A DNA stretch of 64,000 nucleotides, from the NCBI RefSeq assembly GCF_035222275.1, contig NC_085884.1, forward strand, positions 4,335,964 to 4,399,963, written 5' to 3'. The notes beneath the pieces were generated by a model. That model did no database searches, had not been told where the DNA came from, and saw only the letters and a program-made list of their open reading frames with translations. Every line of letters begins with the position of its first letter. Within the stretch, counting starts at the first letter, position 1. Of the stretch, positions 10,601 through 25,445 are shown piece after piece. The translations under genes and the position numbers were made by a program. The DNA comes from Podospora bellae-mahoneyi (taxonomy: Eukaryota > Ascomycota > Sordariomycetes > Sordariales > Podosporaceae).

Positions 10601-13600
10601 CCACTGGGACTTGGCCATGTTCCTGATTTGGCTCTTGGACCATATTCTGATACTCCTCTTGGGAATCTAGGGCAACTGGCTCATCGAAATCCTCTTGGGC
10701 TGGTTCGTCGTATGTCGCATCTTGCTGTTGCTCTTCGAGGTCCTCATGGATATATTCATCTGTCGCTTCGTTGCATATTTGGCCTTCAACGTACTGTTCC
10801 GATACCTGCTCGACTGCTGGTTCATTGTCTGGTTCTTCGTAGGTCTGTTCCTGGTATACTTCTGCAGCGGCTTGCTCGTTTGCTTGGACAATCTCTTCCT
10901 CGGAAGCTGGCTCCTCATATGCTGGTTCGTGGTGAGATGGCTCATCGTATGTCGGCTCACCGTCTTCATCTTGAGATGCTAGCTCCTCGTAAACCTCCGC
11001 GGAAGAATCATCATAGGCAGGTTCGTCAGCAACCTCTTCAATGGGCTGTGAAATATGCTCCTCATATGCCTCCCCATCAGGCTGCTCGTATACCCCCTCA
11101 CTTGGCTCCTCATACAAGTCCTGCGCCGGCTCCTCATTCTCCTGCTGAATCGGCCCCTCGTAGGCTTCCTCGGCCAGCTCCTCATACACATCCTGAGCCG
11201 GCTCTTCATATAGATCTTGAACAGGCTCCTCATTCAACTCCCCGTACACCTCTGGCCCCTGTTCCTCATATACCTCCTGAATTGGCTCTCCAAACTCCTC
11301 TTGAAGAGGCTTATCATACGCATCTTCTGCAGCAAGCTCCTCTGTAACAGGCTCCTCTGCAGCAGGCTGCTCATACACCTCTTCAGCAACGGGTTCTTCG
11401 TACACCTCTTCAACAACCGGCTCTTCGTACACCTCCTCCACTGGCTCTTCGTAAACCTCCTCAACTGGTTCTTCATACGCCTCTTCAACAAGGGGTTCTT
11501 CATACACCTCCTCAGCCGGTTCTTCGTACACCTCCTCAGCCGGTTCCTCGTCAAACTCGTCTACTGGTTCTTCGTAAAACTCCTCAGCTGGCTCCTCATA
11601 GAACTCCGCAGCTGGCTCTTCAAATGCTTCTTCGACTGGCTCCTCATCTTGAAAGCCCTCGTCGAATACCACATCATCCTCTTGCACGAAGTCAACGTCT
11701 TCCGCAAATGCTTCGCCTTCAGCATCGACAAACTTCTCTTCCATGGGCTGTTCGGGTTCAAACTCTGGTTCTGGTTCCAGTTCTGGCTCATAGTCACCAA
11801 TCTCCTCCTCTACATACACCTCAGGCTCTGGCTCCGGTTCATATACCGACTCCGGTTCAGGCTCATAGACTTCTTCAGGTTCAGGCTCTGCTTCGAAGGT
11901 ACGGTCAAACTCAGCCTCAATTGCTGGTTCAGGTTCGGGTTCATATGCTGGTTCGGACTCGGGCTCATACGCTGGTTCTGGCTCGGGCTCATATGCTGGT
12001 TCAGGCTCCGGCTCCGGCTCAGGCTCCGGCTCATAGGCTGGCTCAGGCTCCGGCTGGTAGGCGGACTCCGGGTCGTATGAGGGCTCTTCCAATGCTGGTT
12101 CGTCCGCGGGCTCTGGCCTGTAACCGTCTTCAAAACCGGTATCCATGGGTTCCAAGGTGCGGTCGCCTTCGTCATACATTTCGTCCTGAGTGGCATCCTC
12201 GTACATGGCTTCTTCTGGTTCACCAAACTCTTCAACTGGGCCCTGGTCATCCAGATACTCCTCGTCCATGGGAGCTGGGTCTTCGTCAAACCCCTCTTCC
12301 ATGATCTGCTCCTCCTCATATACTTCCTCCTCCACTGGAGCCTCCTCCTCAAACACAGGTTCTTCCTCAAATGGAGGCTCTTCCTCAAATAGAGGCTCCT
12401 CCTCAAATGGAGGTTCCTCCTCAAATGGGGCTTCCTCCCCGAATGGGGCTTCCTCTTCCTCCTCTCCAAACTCCATGTCTTCGCCCCGATCGCCCTCTTC
12501 GCCAAACTCATCACCCATCTCCTCAGCATATTCGTCGCCTTCTCCAAGCTCTTCGCCCACAACCTCCCCCATCTCTTCGTCGAACTCATCACCTGTGGAA
12601 TTGTTAGCAAAGTTGTCTTTCGTCATGTGTTAAATGATGGTGAGCTCGCCTTCAGGATAGTCTTGGGCGAATTCCTCCTCGGCAAGCTCCTCCTCGAACG
12701 GTTCGCCGACCTCTTCATCGTCGAAACCACGCTCGCCATCCTCGGCGAAGTCTTCTTCCATCAAACCATCCTCAGCATATTCACCCTCAGCATATTCACC
12801 CTCAGCAGCCTCGCCATCTGCGAATCCATCCCCGAATTCCTCACTATTGGCGAGCTCACCGTCTTCCTGGTACTCACCTTCGGCAATCTCTTGTTCCCCT
12901 TCCGCACCCTCGCCATCGAAGTCCTCGTCCAGACCCCGCTCACCGTCTTCAAAGTCGCCCTCCTCACCAAATTCACCCTCCTCAGCAAACTCTCCTTCTT
13001 CGCCAAATTCCTCGCCTTCGGCAAACTCTGCACCTTCACCTTCAAATTCTCCCTCCTCAACATACTCTCCCTCGTCGTCCATAAACTCGTCATCATCCAA
13101 ACCACGCTCACCATCCTCAAACTCACCGTCCATTTCTGGATCAAATTCGCCCTCGCCCTCTTCACCTTCCTCATATTCACCCTCCTCGCCTTCCACGTAC
13201 CCACCTTCTTCTTCACCTTCAGCATACTCACCTTCCTCCTCACCCTCCATGTGCTCACCCTCCTCGGCAAACTCACCTTCTTCCATCTCCTCATCCAAGC
13301 CGCGCTCGCCATGCTCGTCATCATAGCCCTCACCTTGCTCCTCCCCTTCAAAGCCTTCCTCTTCAGCGTACTCTTCCTCGCCTTCGAGGTACTCTTCTTC
13401 AGAGAGCTCCTCCTCTTCACCCTCCTCAACATACTCCTCCTCGTCCACTGCAATCTCGTCCTCATCAAGCTCCCGCTCACCATCTTCCTCGTCAAGGAAT
13501 TCCCCCTCTTCAACTTCACCCTCACCATCCTCGAGATACTCTGGTTCTTCCAACGGCTCACCCTCAACATACACCTCCTCTTCCTCCCCATACATCTCCT

Positions 13601-16600
13601 CTCCCTCCCCGTACACCTCCTCTCCCTCCTCTCCCTCCTCATACTCCTCCTCATCCTCATCCTCATCCCAGCCAAGGTCGTGAGTCATACCAGGCGGACC
13701 ATACATCGCCGCAGCAGGAGTATCAAGAATAGCATACATATTCTTCTCAACAGCAAACTTTTCCTCGTCGTCATCGTAGACGGTGAAGAGGTCGTCGTCA
13801 TCTTCTTCGTCGAGCAACTCAGAGACAAGCTCGTCCTCATTGAAGTCGTCTTCGAACTCAGCAGCTTCGTCTTGACCGGAGAGGTATTCACCTTCTTGGT
13901 CTTCTTCAAACAGGTCTTGTCCTTCCTCGGCTTCGAGGAAGACATTGCGTTCGCCATCTTCGCCTTGGTATTCTTCTTGGCCTTCAAAGTCCTCTTCCTG
14001 GTCGTTGAATTCTGGTTGTGCGTCGAGTTCCTCCTGACCTTCAACGTCCTCTTGGCCATCAAATTCCGGTTGGTCGTCATAATCTTGCTGACGGTCGAAG
14101 TCTTCTTGGTCCTCCTGAAGATCCAACCCACGCTCGCCATCGTCGTCGAACTGCTGATCGTCTTGGGGCTCTTCCTGGTCTTGGTACTCATCTTGGTTGT
14201 CAAAGTCCTCTTGCTGATCGAGGTCTTCATTCCCATCAAGTTCACCCTGGTCGCCAAAGTGTTCTTGATCTTCAAGATATTCCTGCTCATCTTCAATATC
14301 CAGGGAGCGCTCGCCGTCGCCGTCGAGATCCTCTTGGCCTTCCAAGTCTTCTTGTTCATCAAAGTTGTCTTGGCTTTCGTGCTCCTCCTCGTCTTGACCC
14401 TCAAACTCTTCCTGGCCGTCGAAGTCTTGTTGCTCTTCGAGGTCGGCTTCGCACATAAAGACCTCCTCAGCTTCGGGATCAAGCTCTCCATCTCCTTCTG
14501 GCTCTGCACATTTCTGATTGCGAAGCTCCTCAAAGGTGATGTGATCGTCAGCGGTAGGGATCTCGAGAACACCCAAGTCACCAGAGATGGTGTTGAGAAA
14601 GTCGGCGTCAAAGGCTTCCTCAAGTTCACGGAGCTCTTCTTCGGTCATTCGAGGTTCTTCAGGCTGAGCTTCGTCTTCGTGAGCAACTTCTTCAGAGACT
14701 TCTTCCTCGAAGCCCTCTTCGTCGACCTGTTCGTCGTTAACGGGCTCTTCGTCAAGCAGCTCTTTGTCAATCGGCTCTTCATCAAGGTGTTCTTGGTCAG
14801 TCGGCTCCTCGTCAAGGGATTCTTCTTCAAGGGGCTCCTCGTCAAAAGCCTCCTCGTCAATAGCGTGCTCGTCGTCGTAGTACTCATCCTCCCTGTCCTC
14901 AAGTGGCTGATCATCAACAGGGATGCCATCGCCCTCAAAGACCTCATCATCAAGCGAGCGTTGACCGTCAACAAATTCGTCATTTTGTGGGGTGTACTCG
15001 CCATCTTCCAAAGGAGCCTCTTCATCGTACTGGGCGTTGTCTTCTCCGGCATATTCGCCGTCATCGACGGGTGCTTCCTCCTGATACTGAGCGTCATCCT
15101 CAGCGTACTCGCCGTCCTCGACAGGTTCCACTTCGTCAAACTGGTTGTCGCCGTTTTGAGACAGATACTCTTCCTCTTCGTAGGCGGGGTCTTCTTCGTA
15201 TTCTTGGCCTCCAACAGGAATTTCTTCGTCGTAATGCTCCGAGTCGTCGTGATCAACGAAACCTTCACCGTCAGCTTCTTCGACAAAATCCTCAGGTAGA
15301 GAGCGCTCCCCGTCGATTAAGTCCTCTTCCTCCGGCTGATACTCATTTTCCTGAAGGGGGAGATCTTCGTCGTATGGCGGAGCATCGTGGTCAAGGGCCT
15401 CGGTGTTGACTTCTTCCTCGCCATTGGTGAATTGCTGCTGGTCATCTTCGGGGTATTCATCATCTTCCGGAGCAGGCTCCTCGTCGTATTGATCGTCAGC
15501 AGTAAACCCGGCATCTTTTTCGAAGTATTCCTGGTCGCTGGATTGGTACTCTTCATTGCAAATCTCGTCTTCAGCGGGAGGTACTTCAGATGCGTAGCCA
15601 TCTTCGTCGACGAAATTATCGTTGTCCGGGGGATTGTCTTGGGCATCTTCATCGTAGAGGGCTTCATCAACAGGTGCCTCTTCATGAGTGAAATCCTGGG
15701 TTTCAGAGGAATAGTCGACTTCTTGGCCGGCAACAGCCTCCTCAACGGACTGAGAAGCGTCCTCATCGAGATATTCACCGTCAGACTGAACTCGATCCTC
15801 TGCGAACTCGTCACGAATGGGGCTCTCAACAGGAGTCAAATCCTGGGACGTGAACCCTCCGTCGACAGAACTGTTTTCGAATGAGCGATCAGCCTCGATT
15901 GCTTCATCGGCATCTTCCAGAGGACAATCATCATCTTCCACAGCAAGGGCCTCCTCCTCTCCGTATTGGACTTGATCTTCGTCAGCGGGGCAGTCTTCCA
16001 CTGGAAGATCCTCTTCTTGGTCTTCAGGTATCATCTCGGCGCCATCTTCATCCACAACTTGCTCGTCATCCGAGGCAGCAGGGGTGAATTCATCAGCGTC
16101 TTGCCCCAATAATCCCTCCTTGCCGTCAGAGGCGTTCTCATATGATGTCTCCGCCTCCTCGGGAAACTCGTCATCAAACGATTCAGCATGTGAAGAACGA
16201 GCCTCGTCATATGAGGCACCGTCTTCAGTTTCGAGGGTATCTTCTGGAAAAGCGTCGTCTGAGGTAGGGGTAGCCTGACCTTGCGCGTAGTAGTCTTCAG
16301 CGCAGTCGTCTTCTGAAAGCTCGGTATGGGCAAGGTTTTCGGGGGTGTTGGTTTCTGGCAGGTTTACATCCTCTTGATGAATGGCTTCCTCCTCTACAGT
16401 CTCATCAACCAGGTCGGGAGACCGATCCACCTCTACGTTCGTCTCCTCATCCTCGGCGACGTATTCGCTTTCCTGTCGGTCCTTGCGAGAGAAATCCTCC
16501 TCAGGGGAATCCTGCTCGTAAAGCCTATCATCATTGACCTCGTCCTGGCCAGGCTGAAAATCCTCATAGTCGGTCCCCATGGGGCGCTCTCCATTCCCAT

Positions 16601-18608
16601 CAGAGGACTCGGGATCTTTCAAGCTGTATTCCGCCTCCTCAAAGTTGTCAGAGATTACCTCATCCTGGTTGATGTCTTGGAAGCTTCCATCCTCGGAAGC
16701 TTGGTCATACTGCTCAGAGTCGGAGATGTGCTCCTGGGCGAGGTCATCGTCGGCGGCGTCATGTTCTTGGTGCGCGGAAAGGGTCTCGGCATCGGCGAGC
16801 TCTTGGGTTTCTTCATCTTCCGGGATGCTCTGAGAATCGACGGCATCGTCGTCGTCCTGAACCAAGTCCTCTGGTTCCGTTGAAGGAAGAGGGCAGTCCA
16901 GTGCCTGGTCGACATCGGCCCGAGTCTCTTCGTCATTTGATGCATCTTTAATGATGGGGGTTTGAGGCTGGGAGATGAAATCGTCGTTGACTGCGATATC
17001 CTCGTCTTCATGGACCTCGCCGTGATCAAACTCTTTCTGTTCAACCTCCTCGTCTTGATCGCCATCTTGCTCAATTTGCTCGTGCTGGTCGTCCTGCTGA
17101 GCCTCGTCTTGGTCCACCTGCTCCCGATCAACCTCTTCATCCAGCTCTGACTCAACACCCTCGCCATCAGAAACCTGTTCTTGGCCATCATGCTCTTCAT
17201 TTTCGTCAAGGTTATCCTCAACGGGCATTTCTTGGTCCAAACCAGCCTCTTCATCTTGCAAGGATGCCGATTCATCACCAGCGACGGATTGATCACCAGT
17301 AGAGACTTCAAGGCCAACATCTCCTAGGTCGAGCTCATCAGACTCAATACCTTTCTCTTCCGCATCATCCGCTCCTGAGGTAATATCGCCTGACTGGGGA
17401 TCGTCATTCTCTTCATTGGCAGCATGTTCCTGCGGTCCAGAAACGACAAACTCGAACCGTGGTTGACCTTCGAGACTCTCTGGCTCGAAATCAGGCTCAT
17501 CTTCCAATGGCGGGTTTTCTTGGTAGTAGTCATCAAGTGTCTGCCCATCTTCTTCGTCTTCGCCGTACGGGATAGTCGGTGGAGGGTTGTAGTATGAGCC
17601 GAGATCAGCTGTTGTTTGATCATCGTATGGGTTGGAAAGATGTCGCTCTTGATACAGTGGGTGGTCCTCTGGAATGCCATCATCGCCGTAGTCCCCGATC
17701 GTGAAGCCAGGTGAGTCTAGTGGTTCGTCACCTTCGACCTCTAGTTGTGGGGATGCCGGGGGTTGGTCTTCTCCTGGAGGCTCATCGACTGGCGGTTGCG
17801 GTAATGGTGATGGCGAGTCTGATGGTGTAGACAGGATTGATGGCTCTGTCTGTTCCGGCTCCGATGGAACAGCGACGGGGACTGGAACAACCTCATTCTT
17901 TTTTGGTGCCTCGACGGTGAAATCCTTCTTGATGCATGGATTTTCCCGTCTCCGCCTCCCATTCTTCCTCGGCCCGTAGCAGTCCTCCTTTTTGTGATCT
18001 TTCCCAACCCTGTCCCGGTGCCACTCCAAATTCCAATGCCACGGCCCTCCCTCAGCAACCTTCCTCCCATTCCACGTGCCAAGATAAATGCTAAACGGGC
18101 TAATTACCCAATTCTCCTCGCTGAACGGAGCATTACACTTCTTGCAGGCTGTGTCCTCCGCATAATCCGCCACCTTTGGCGCCAAAAACCCATTAAAAGC
18201 CCCATCATCATCAAAAGCATTAATGGCCTCACACTCCCCACACCTCCACGCCTCGGGAGTCTGATCAAACTCTCCCACAACCCTCTTGTCGCTGGTGGCA
18301 ATCTCCCGTGACCCAGAAGAGTTCACAATCATGCAGTTTGAGCAGTCGGCAAAGGCATGATCACACTCCCCGCACACCTCGAGCGGCTTGAACAAACTGC
18401 TCGATGCCCAGCACCTGCAGCATTTCCGCCGCCCGGGCACGCCCTTCCTCTCTTCTTCTGTAAACTCCTCTGGTGATTTGGCGATAGGAAGTGAAAAGTC
18501 CCCTCTCACAAAAGAGATACCCGGTGCCTTTTCCACCAAAACATTGTCGTGGTGGCCACAAGGCCAGACATACTCGATGAGGTTCGGAGATCGTCGTGTG
18601 GGTCCCAT
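7698..18608 (-). CDS. Giant acidic low-complexity protein with Cys-rich N-terminus and basic C-terminal motifs
   Basis: Two exons are predicted, 18608-12650 and 12592-7698 (3,617 aa), joined by the 57-base intron 12593-12649. The ATG at 18608 is chosen because the frame further upstream has no ATG and TTACACAG just before it could be a leader-intron acceptor. Residues 1-250 hold Cys/His pairs ([36 protein letters not shown]), suggesting zinc-ribbon-like modules. A Pro-rich stretch follows, then about 2,800 residues dominated by Glu and Asp in degenerate repeats ([24 protein letters not shown]). Near residue 3,165 is one hydrophobic segment ([17 protein letters not shown]). After it come five spaced basic-aromatic motifs of the type [11 protein letters not shown] or [12 protein letters not shown]. 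The end reads [10 protein letters not shown]. The family is not recognised. Size and disorder recall septal-pore-associated or scaffold proteins, which is speculation. Confidence 0.75.
12593..12649 (-). other. Predicted GC-AG intron joining the two giant reading frames
   Basis: On the minus strand the donor is AAG|GCGAGC, the branch site TTTGCTAAC and the acceptor CCACAG, 57 bases in all. Exon 1 ends with one base of a codon and exon 2 supplies GT, giving GGT (Gly) and the continuous reading PEG-DEFDEE. Without it the first frame stops at TAA only 3 bases before the ATG of the second frame. Weaker GT donors in a compatible phase exist 80-130 bases upstream, but they would give unusually long introns and remove typical acidic repeat. 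Confidence 0.65.
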
Positions 18609-21010
<2,402 letters not shown>

Positions 21011-21242
21011 GTGCATCGTCTGAATGGGAGATGATGGGGTCAGATGTTAGTTATTAATGCGGTTTTTGGTAGATAGAGGGGCTCAGGGCTAATGAAAGCA
21101 AACTTCTTTTCTTGCCCTCCGATTTCGCACTAGCCAGCGGAATGACTCGTGCGCAAGAGAAAAACAAAAGAAAAACAAAACAAAAAGTTGACAAGTGACT
21201 TGTTAAGTCAAAAAGAAAAAGAATCGTCTAGGACGGGAATTG

Positions 21243-21329
21243 AGCCCGACGTGGGGGTCGAACCCACAACCTTGAGATTTCGGAGTACTCCATAAGAGTC
21301 TCACGCTCTACCGATTGAGCTAGCCGGGC
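21243..21329 (-). tRNA. tRNA-Lys(CTT) with intron
   Basis: Read on the minus strand, a 7-bp acceptor stem (GCCCGGC with GTCGGGC), a D-arm, a TGAGA/TCTCA anticodon stem, loop CTCTTA-A and a T-arm with GGTTCGAC are complete. The anticodon CTT is followed by a 14-base intron after the base 3' of the anticodon. Mature length is 73 with discriminator T. T-runs (CTTTTTCTTTTT) follow as a pol III terminator. It is identical to the plus-strand copy at 36386. Confidence 0.95.
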
Positions 21330-22017
21330 AGGCCAACCAATGTGGTTGTTTCCCACGCTGGACATAGCTCTCAAGGAGCGAATGAAGCATTCCCGAGGCA
21401 ACCTCCCCAGTGACCTCTGCACTCATGGCTCACATACTCCAAGAGCATATTCAGGGATCTTCGGTGGTACCGAATGCCAGCCATGTGGTAAGATATCTCC
21501 TCATTTGATGGGAAAAGATGCTATGCATGATCAACCAGTCACAACGTTGATGAGGTGAGATGTGCGATCCCGTGTTTTTCTCCAACCTTTTCATCATGAC
21601 TGGACGCACACAACCCAACAGGTGTTCCCGTCAGCATGTCATCAGATTTCCTCAAAGTAATTCCCCAACGCCGCTCAGCACGTGGCCCATAGACCGAACC
21701 AAGCGGTCGGGTGCGAAGTCTTGGATCAGCATCACCAGGTCCAACCAGATTACCAACCATTAGAAAGCGAAGAATGGTTGCGTTCATTCTGTGGGACGAT
21801 GCAAAATATTGGTTGTAAACCCGCCCGATCGGAATTATTCTTCGCGATGACGCTGTAAATCCCGAAGGTGCTGGGCAATGCAACGTCGTTGTGAGCATGT
21901 ACATCAGCCTCATGCTGGGAGATATAAGAGATGTGGTAGACCGTTGTCTTGACGACCCGATGACTGGCTTTTATTCGCCGACCTATCTTTTCAACAAGTG
22001 ACGGTCTTGGTAACACC
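21330..22017. other. Intergenic, nothing firm
   Basis: Upstream of the amidohydrolase gene. A few short frames on both strands without domain-like content. Confidence 0.5.
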
Positions 22018-23571
22018 ATGCACGCCAATCATCTTGGGGTCCTCCTCTCGGGACTTCTTGTCTCAGCCAAGAGCGCCTCAGCTTCATCGATCCTATTCTC
22101 CGGAGGCACAATCATTGCCTTTGACCGCGCAACAAACTCTCTCGATGTCATCCGCAATGGCTCTGTCTTGGTAACCGACGACCGCATCACCAGCGTCTTC
22201 GCTGGGTCAGTTCCACCCTCTTCGGTGTCCATCCCGTCAGACGTGGAAGAGGTAGACATCACAAACAAAATCCTCACTCCCGGCTTCATCGACACCCACC
22301 GTCACGGCTGGCAAACAGCCTACAAAACCCTCGGCAGCAACACCTCCCTCGTCGATTACTTCAACCGCTTCGGCGAGTTCCCCACCGCAGCCAACTACCC
22401 CTTCACCCCAGAAGAAATCTACTACAGCCAACTCGCCGGCCTATACGAAGCCCTCAACGCAGGCGTGACCACCACCCTCGACCACGCCCACGGCACCTTC
22501 TCCAACGCCACCTCCTCAGCCAGCTTCCAAGCCTCCATCGACAGCGGCGCTCGGGTCTTTTGGGCCTACGCCTTCCACGAACTAGAAAACTACCCCCTCT
22601 CTGAACAATTCGCCCACTACCGCTCCATTTTCACCGAAGCCCCCCACCTTAACACCCCAACCACCCTCGGGATAGCGTACGACGGCTTCGGTCCCAACCC
22701 AAACCAAGAAATAATCTCCACCATCATCTCCCTCACCCACGAAACCAACGCCTCTGTCTTGACAACACACTCCGTCCAGGGACCATATGGAATCACAAAC
22801 TCCCCTGAGGACTTCGCCGCCCAGTCTTTATTCACCTCCCTCCCCCCAACCACACCAATCGTCTTCTCCCACGCATCATTCCTCTCCGCCGTCGGTGCCC
22901 AGCTCCTCCGCACATACAACCACACCATCAGCATAACACCCGAGTCGGAAATGCACTACGGGCATACCCACCCCACCTCCCATCTAATCCTCGACCATGC
23001 CTCGATCGGGGTGGACACGCACTTCACTTTCTCCACTGATATTCTAACCCAAACACGCATGTGGCTGCAATCTGTCCGACGGCTCCTCTACGCAGAAGTA
23101 CTAAACCGTTGGCAGGTGCCAGTTAACAACCCCATGTCTGCGAACCAGGCTTTTTTACTTGCCACGCGGAACGGGGGGCTGTCGCTGAGAAGAGAGGATC
23201 TGGGGATTATTGCCCCTGGGGCGAAGGCTGATTTGGTGATTTGGGATGGAGGGACGGGGCCGAATATGTGGGGGTGGAGGGACCCGGTTGCGGCGGTGGT
23301 GTTGCATGGGAATGTTGGGGATGTGGAGGGGGTGGTGGTGGATGGGAGGTGGAAGAAGAGGGGTGGGAAGTTGACGGATGAGAGGTTTGAGGACGTGAAA
23401 ATGAAGTTTGCGGAGGTTGCGAGACGGGTGCAGGATAGGGTTGTTGAGGCGGGTGTTGGGTTGCCTGGGGAGGGGGAGAGGTTTGTGGTTAGTGGGCTGG
23501 AGTTTGGGAATAGTACCGTGGTTGATGTGCAGGTTGGGGAGGGGGATGGGTATGGGGGGTTGTTTTTGTGA
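22018..23571 (+). CDS. Secreted amidohydrolase (SsnA/chlorohydrolase-like)
   Basis: 517 aa, single exon. The start begins with a signal peptide (HLGVLLSGLLVSAKSASAS). The body is an amidohydrolase-superfamily metal-dependent hydrolase: N-terminal beta-sandwich strand ILFSGGTIIAFD, metal motif PGFIDTHRHGWQ (about residue 90-100), TTTLDHAHGTF, a later histidine in VLTTHSVQGPYG, and GVDTHFTFSTDILTQTRMW near the usual catalytic Asp region. The C-terminal closing strand is IIAPGAKADLVIWDG. These enzymes hydrolyse C-N or C-Cl bonds in rings such as triazines, guanine or cytosine; the substrate is unknown here. A signal peptide is unusual for this mostly cytosolic superfamily. The first two thirds use C-ending codons and the last third G-ending codons, an abrupt internal change. 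Confidence 0.85.
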   Translation: MHANHLGVLLSGLLVSAKSASASSILFSGGTIIAFDRATNSLDVIRNGSVLVTDDRITSVFAGSVPPSSVSIPSDVEEVDITNKILTPGFIDTHRHGWQTAYKTLGSNTSLVDYFNRFGEFPTAANYPFTPEEIYYSQLAGLYEALNAGVTTTLDHAHGTFSNATSSASFQASIDSGARVFWAYAFHELENYPLSEQFAHYRSIFTEAPHLNTPTTLGIAYDGFGPNPNQEIISTIISLTHETNASVLTTHSVQGPYGITNSPEDFAAQSLFTSLPPTTPIVFSHASFLSAVGAQLLRTYNHTISITPESEMHYGHTHPTSHLILDHASIGVDTHFTFSTDILTQTRMWLQSVRRLLYAEVLNRWQVPVNNPMSANQAFLLATRNGGLSLRREDLGIIAPGAKADLVIWDGGTGPNMWGWRDPVAAVVLHGNVGDVEGVVVDGRWKKRGGKLTDERFEDVKMKFAEVARRVQDRVVEAGVGLPGEGERFVVSGLEFGNSTVVDVQVGEGDGYGGLFL

Positions 23572-23576
23572 AGGGG

Positions 23577-23611
<35 letters not shown>

Positions 23612-24072
23612 GCTGTAACTGTTGATGTTATTTTGTAATCATCACTTGGACTGGTCTCGATCCAACAGGCGTCAGGTGTTCAGGGGCAAAATCTATGTGA
23701 TCTGGAAGCAGCACAGAGAAGGCAGTGATTATACGTTGCTGTCCATGCTAGCAATTTCATTCGGATATGGGAGCTATCAGGTCTGAATCACTTCCAAATT
23801 ATCCGCCTGATGACACAAAACGGACGGTTGGAGCAGGCAAAGCCGCTGCCGTGTCGGCGGTGCCATGGTAATAGAGATATGGGTGCGGAGAAGCGGGGAT
23901 GGCTGAATTCCTGTTCGGGACATAATTCAAGATCCCGATATTCGAAAAGACCTTTGTTATCAACAGGCCTGCCTATCTAGGTGGTAGAAACTTTAATGCA
24001 AAGTCAAGTTATCAAGTCAAAGACAGCAGTCACAGATTCTTGCACTACATCCATCTTCGCCATTGACCCACA
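23572..24072. other. Intergenic between amidohydrolase and FAD monooxygenase
   Basis: Contains a long TTG microsatellite directly after the amidohydrolase stop, then unremarkable sequence serving as terminator and promoter of same-strand neighbours. Confidence 0.5.
23577..23613. repeat. (TTG)n microsatellite
   Basis: About twelve uninterrupted TTG units beginning six bases after the amidohydrolase stop codon; likely in its 3' UTR. Confidence 0.9.
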
Positions 24073-25445
24073 ATGGCCCTTGAAAAAATAATAGTCGTCG
24101 GTGCCGGTCCCTCCGGTCTCCTCTTGACCCTCCTCCTCTCTCGGGCCTCCATCCCCGTCGAGCTCATCGAACAGACTGAAGGCCTCGACATCAACCCCCG
24201 CGCCAGCCACTACAGCCCCGAGTCCTGCCACGAGTTCGACCGTGCTGGTATCCTCGACGAAGTCCGAGAAGCAGGGTTCATCCCTGACGGAGTATCATGG
24301 CGAAGACTGGAAGGCGAGGACAAGAGTCGACTCATCCAAATCACCAACCCGGCCCTCAAACCCGGGGATGACCCAGAATCAGCCGCCTTCAGACATCGCA
24401 TGGTCTGCCTTCCGTTGCACAAACTGGGGAAAATATTGGAGACACATGTGAAGAGTCAAGGCACAGCTGAGATCAAGTATGGTCGGAAGGTTGTCGAGAT
24501 TGGCGAGGATGCTGACAAAGGCAAGGCTTGGGTCAAGGTTGAAAAGGCCGATGGGAGCACCGAGATACGCGAGGCAGATTACGTTGTTGGCTGTGATGGC
24601 GCGAATAGCATCATTCGGCGGAAATTGTTTGGTGACTGGGTGTATCCAGGGTATACCTGGGACAAGCAGATTGTTGCGACAAACATCTATTATGATGGGT
24701 TCAAAGACGTTGACTTTGATGACAGTCAGTTCTTTGTGCATCCTGAACATTGGTGAGTCATCAACTTTCTTGATATCGAGCGTCGCTGTCAACTGGTTCT
24801 GATATGACACTAGGCACATGGTTGCAAGGATACAGCCTGATGGGCTTTACCGCGTAACTTATGGCGAGATCGGTGGACTCACCTATGACCAACTCAAGGA
24901 GAGACAAGCAGCCAAATTTCAAGCAATCTTACCCGGCAATCCCACCCCTGACAAATATAGGCTTGTCACCTTCAGTCCGTACAAAGTCCACCAGCGATGT
25001 GTTGACAGGATGAGAGTTGGACGCTTCTTGCTTGCGGCTGACGCAGCCCATCTTTGCAATCCATTGTAAGTCATTATTCGGCCACAGGTCCTAGCATAAC
25101 ACCCGTTGCTGACCGCAAATCAGTGGAGGCATGGGTTTGACTGGAGGCATCGCAGATGTTGGTAGTTTGTATGACTCCCTTTGCGGCATTGACAACAACA
25201 AGGCAGATGACTCTATTCTCGACAAATATGATGAAGTAAGACGGAGGATCTGGCACGAAGTCATTGATCCTATTTCCACGGAAAACATGCAACGTCTCTT
25301 CCAGTACCAAAACGCGGATGAGTTTGTCGACAAGGATCCGTTGTACAAGCTGGTGAGGGAGATGCAGAATCCCGACAAGAAGCTTGAGAAGGGCGGCCCT
25401 CCAAATGCAAGTGTCACTGTTTCCCAGCGGTGGTTGTGGTCATGA
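24073..25445 (+). CDS. FAD-dependent monooxygenase (phenol hydroxylase/PheA-TfdB type)
   Basis: Exons 24073-24752, 24814-25065 and 25124-25445 (417 aa). Both introns have good ends (GTGAGT...ACTAG; GTAAGT...AATCAG) and restore Trp and Phe codons. The N-terminus has the Rossmann motif VVGAGPSGLLLTLLLSRA with the acidic LIEQ strand end. DYVVGCDGANSIIRRKL is the DG motif, and GRFLLAADAAHLCNPFGGMG the third FAD-binding motif, with AAD replacing the usual AGD. This is the para-hydroxybenzoate-hydroxylase fold, which hydroxylates aromatic or polyketide-like substrates with NAD(P)H and O2. It is shorter than phenol hydroxylases because the C-terminal thioredoxin-like domain is missing. No biosynthetic cluster is visible around it, so catabolic or detoxifying use is as likely as secondary metabolism. 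Confidence 0.88.

Noticed and set aside
12627-15299. 890-codon plus-strand open frame rich in Leu, Phe and Val
   Set aside because: It is the complement of GAG/GAA/GAC-rich repeats in the giant acidic protein: CTC and TTC codons contain no stops, so long antisense frames arise automatically.
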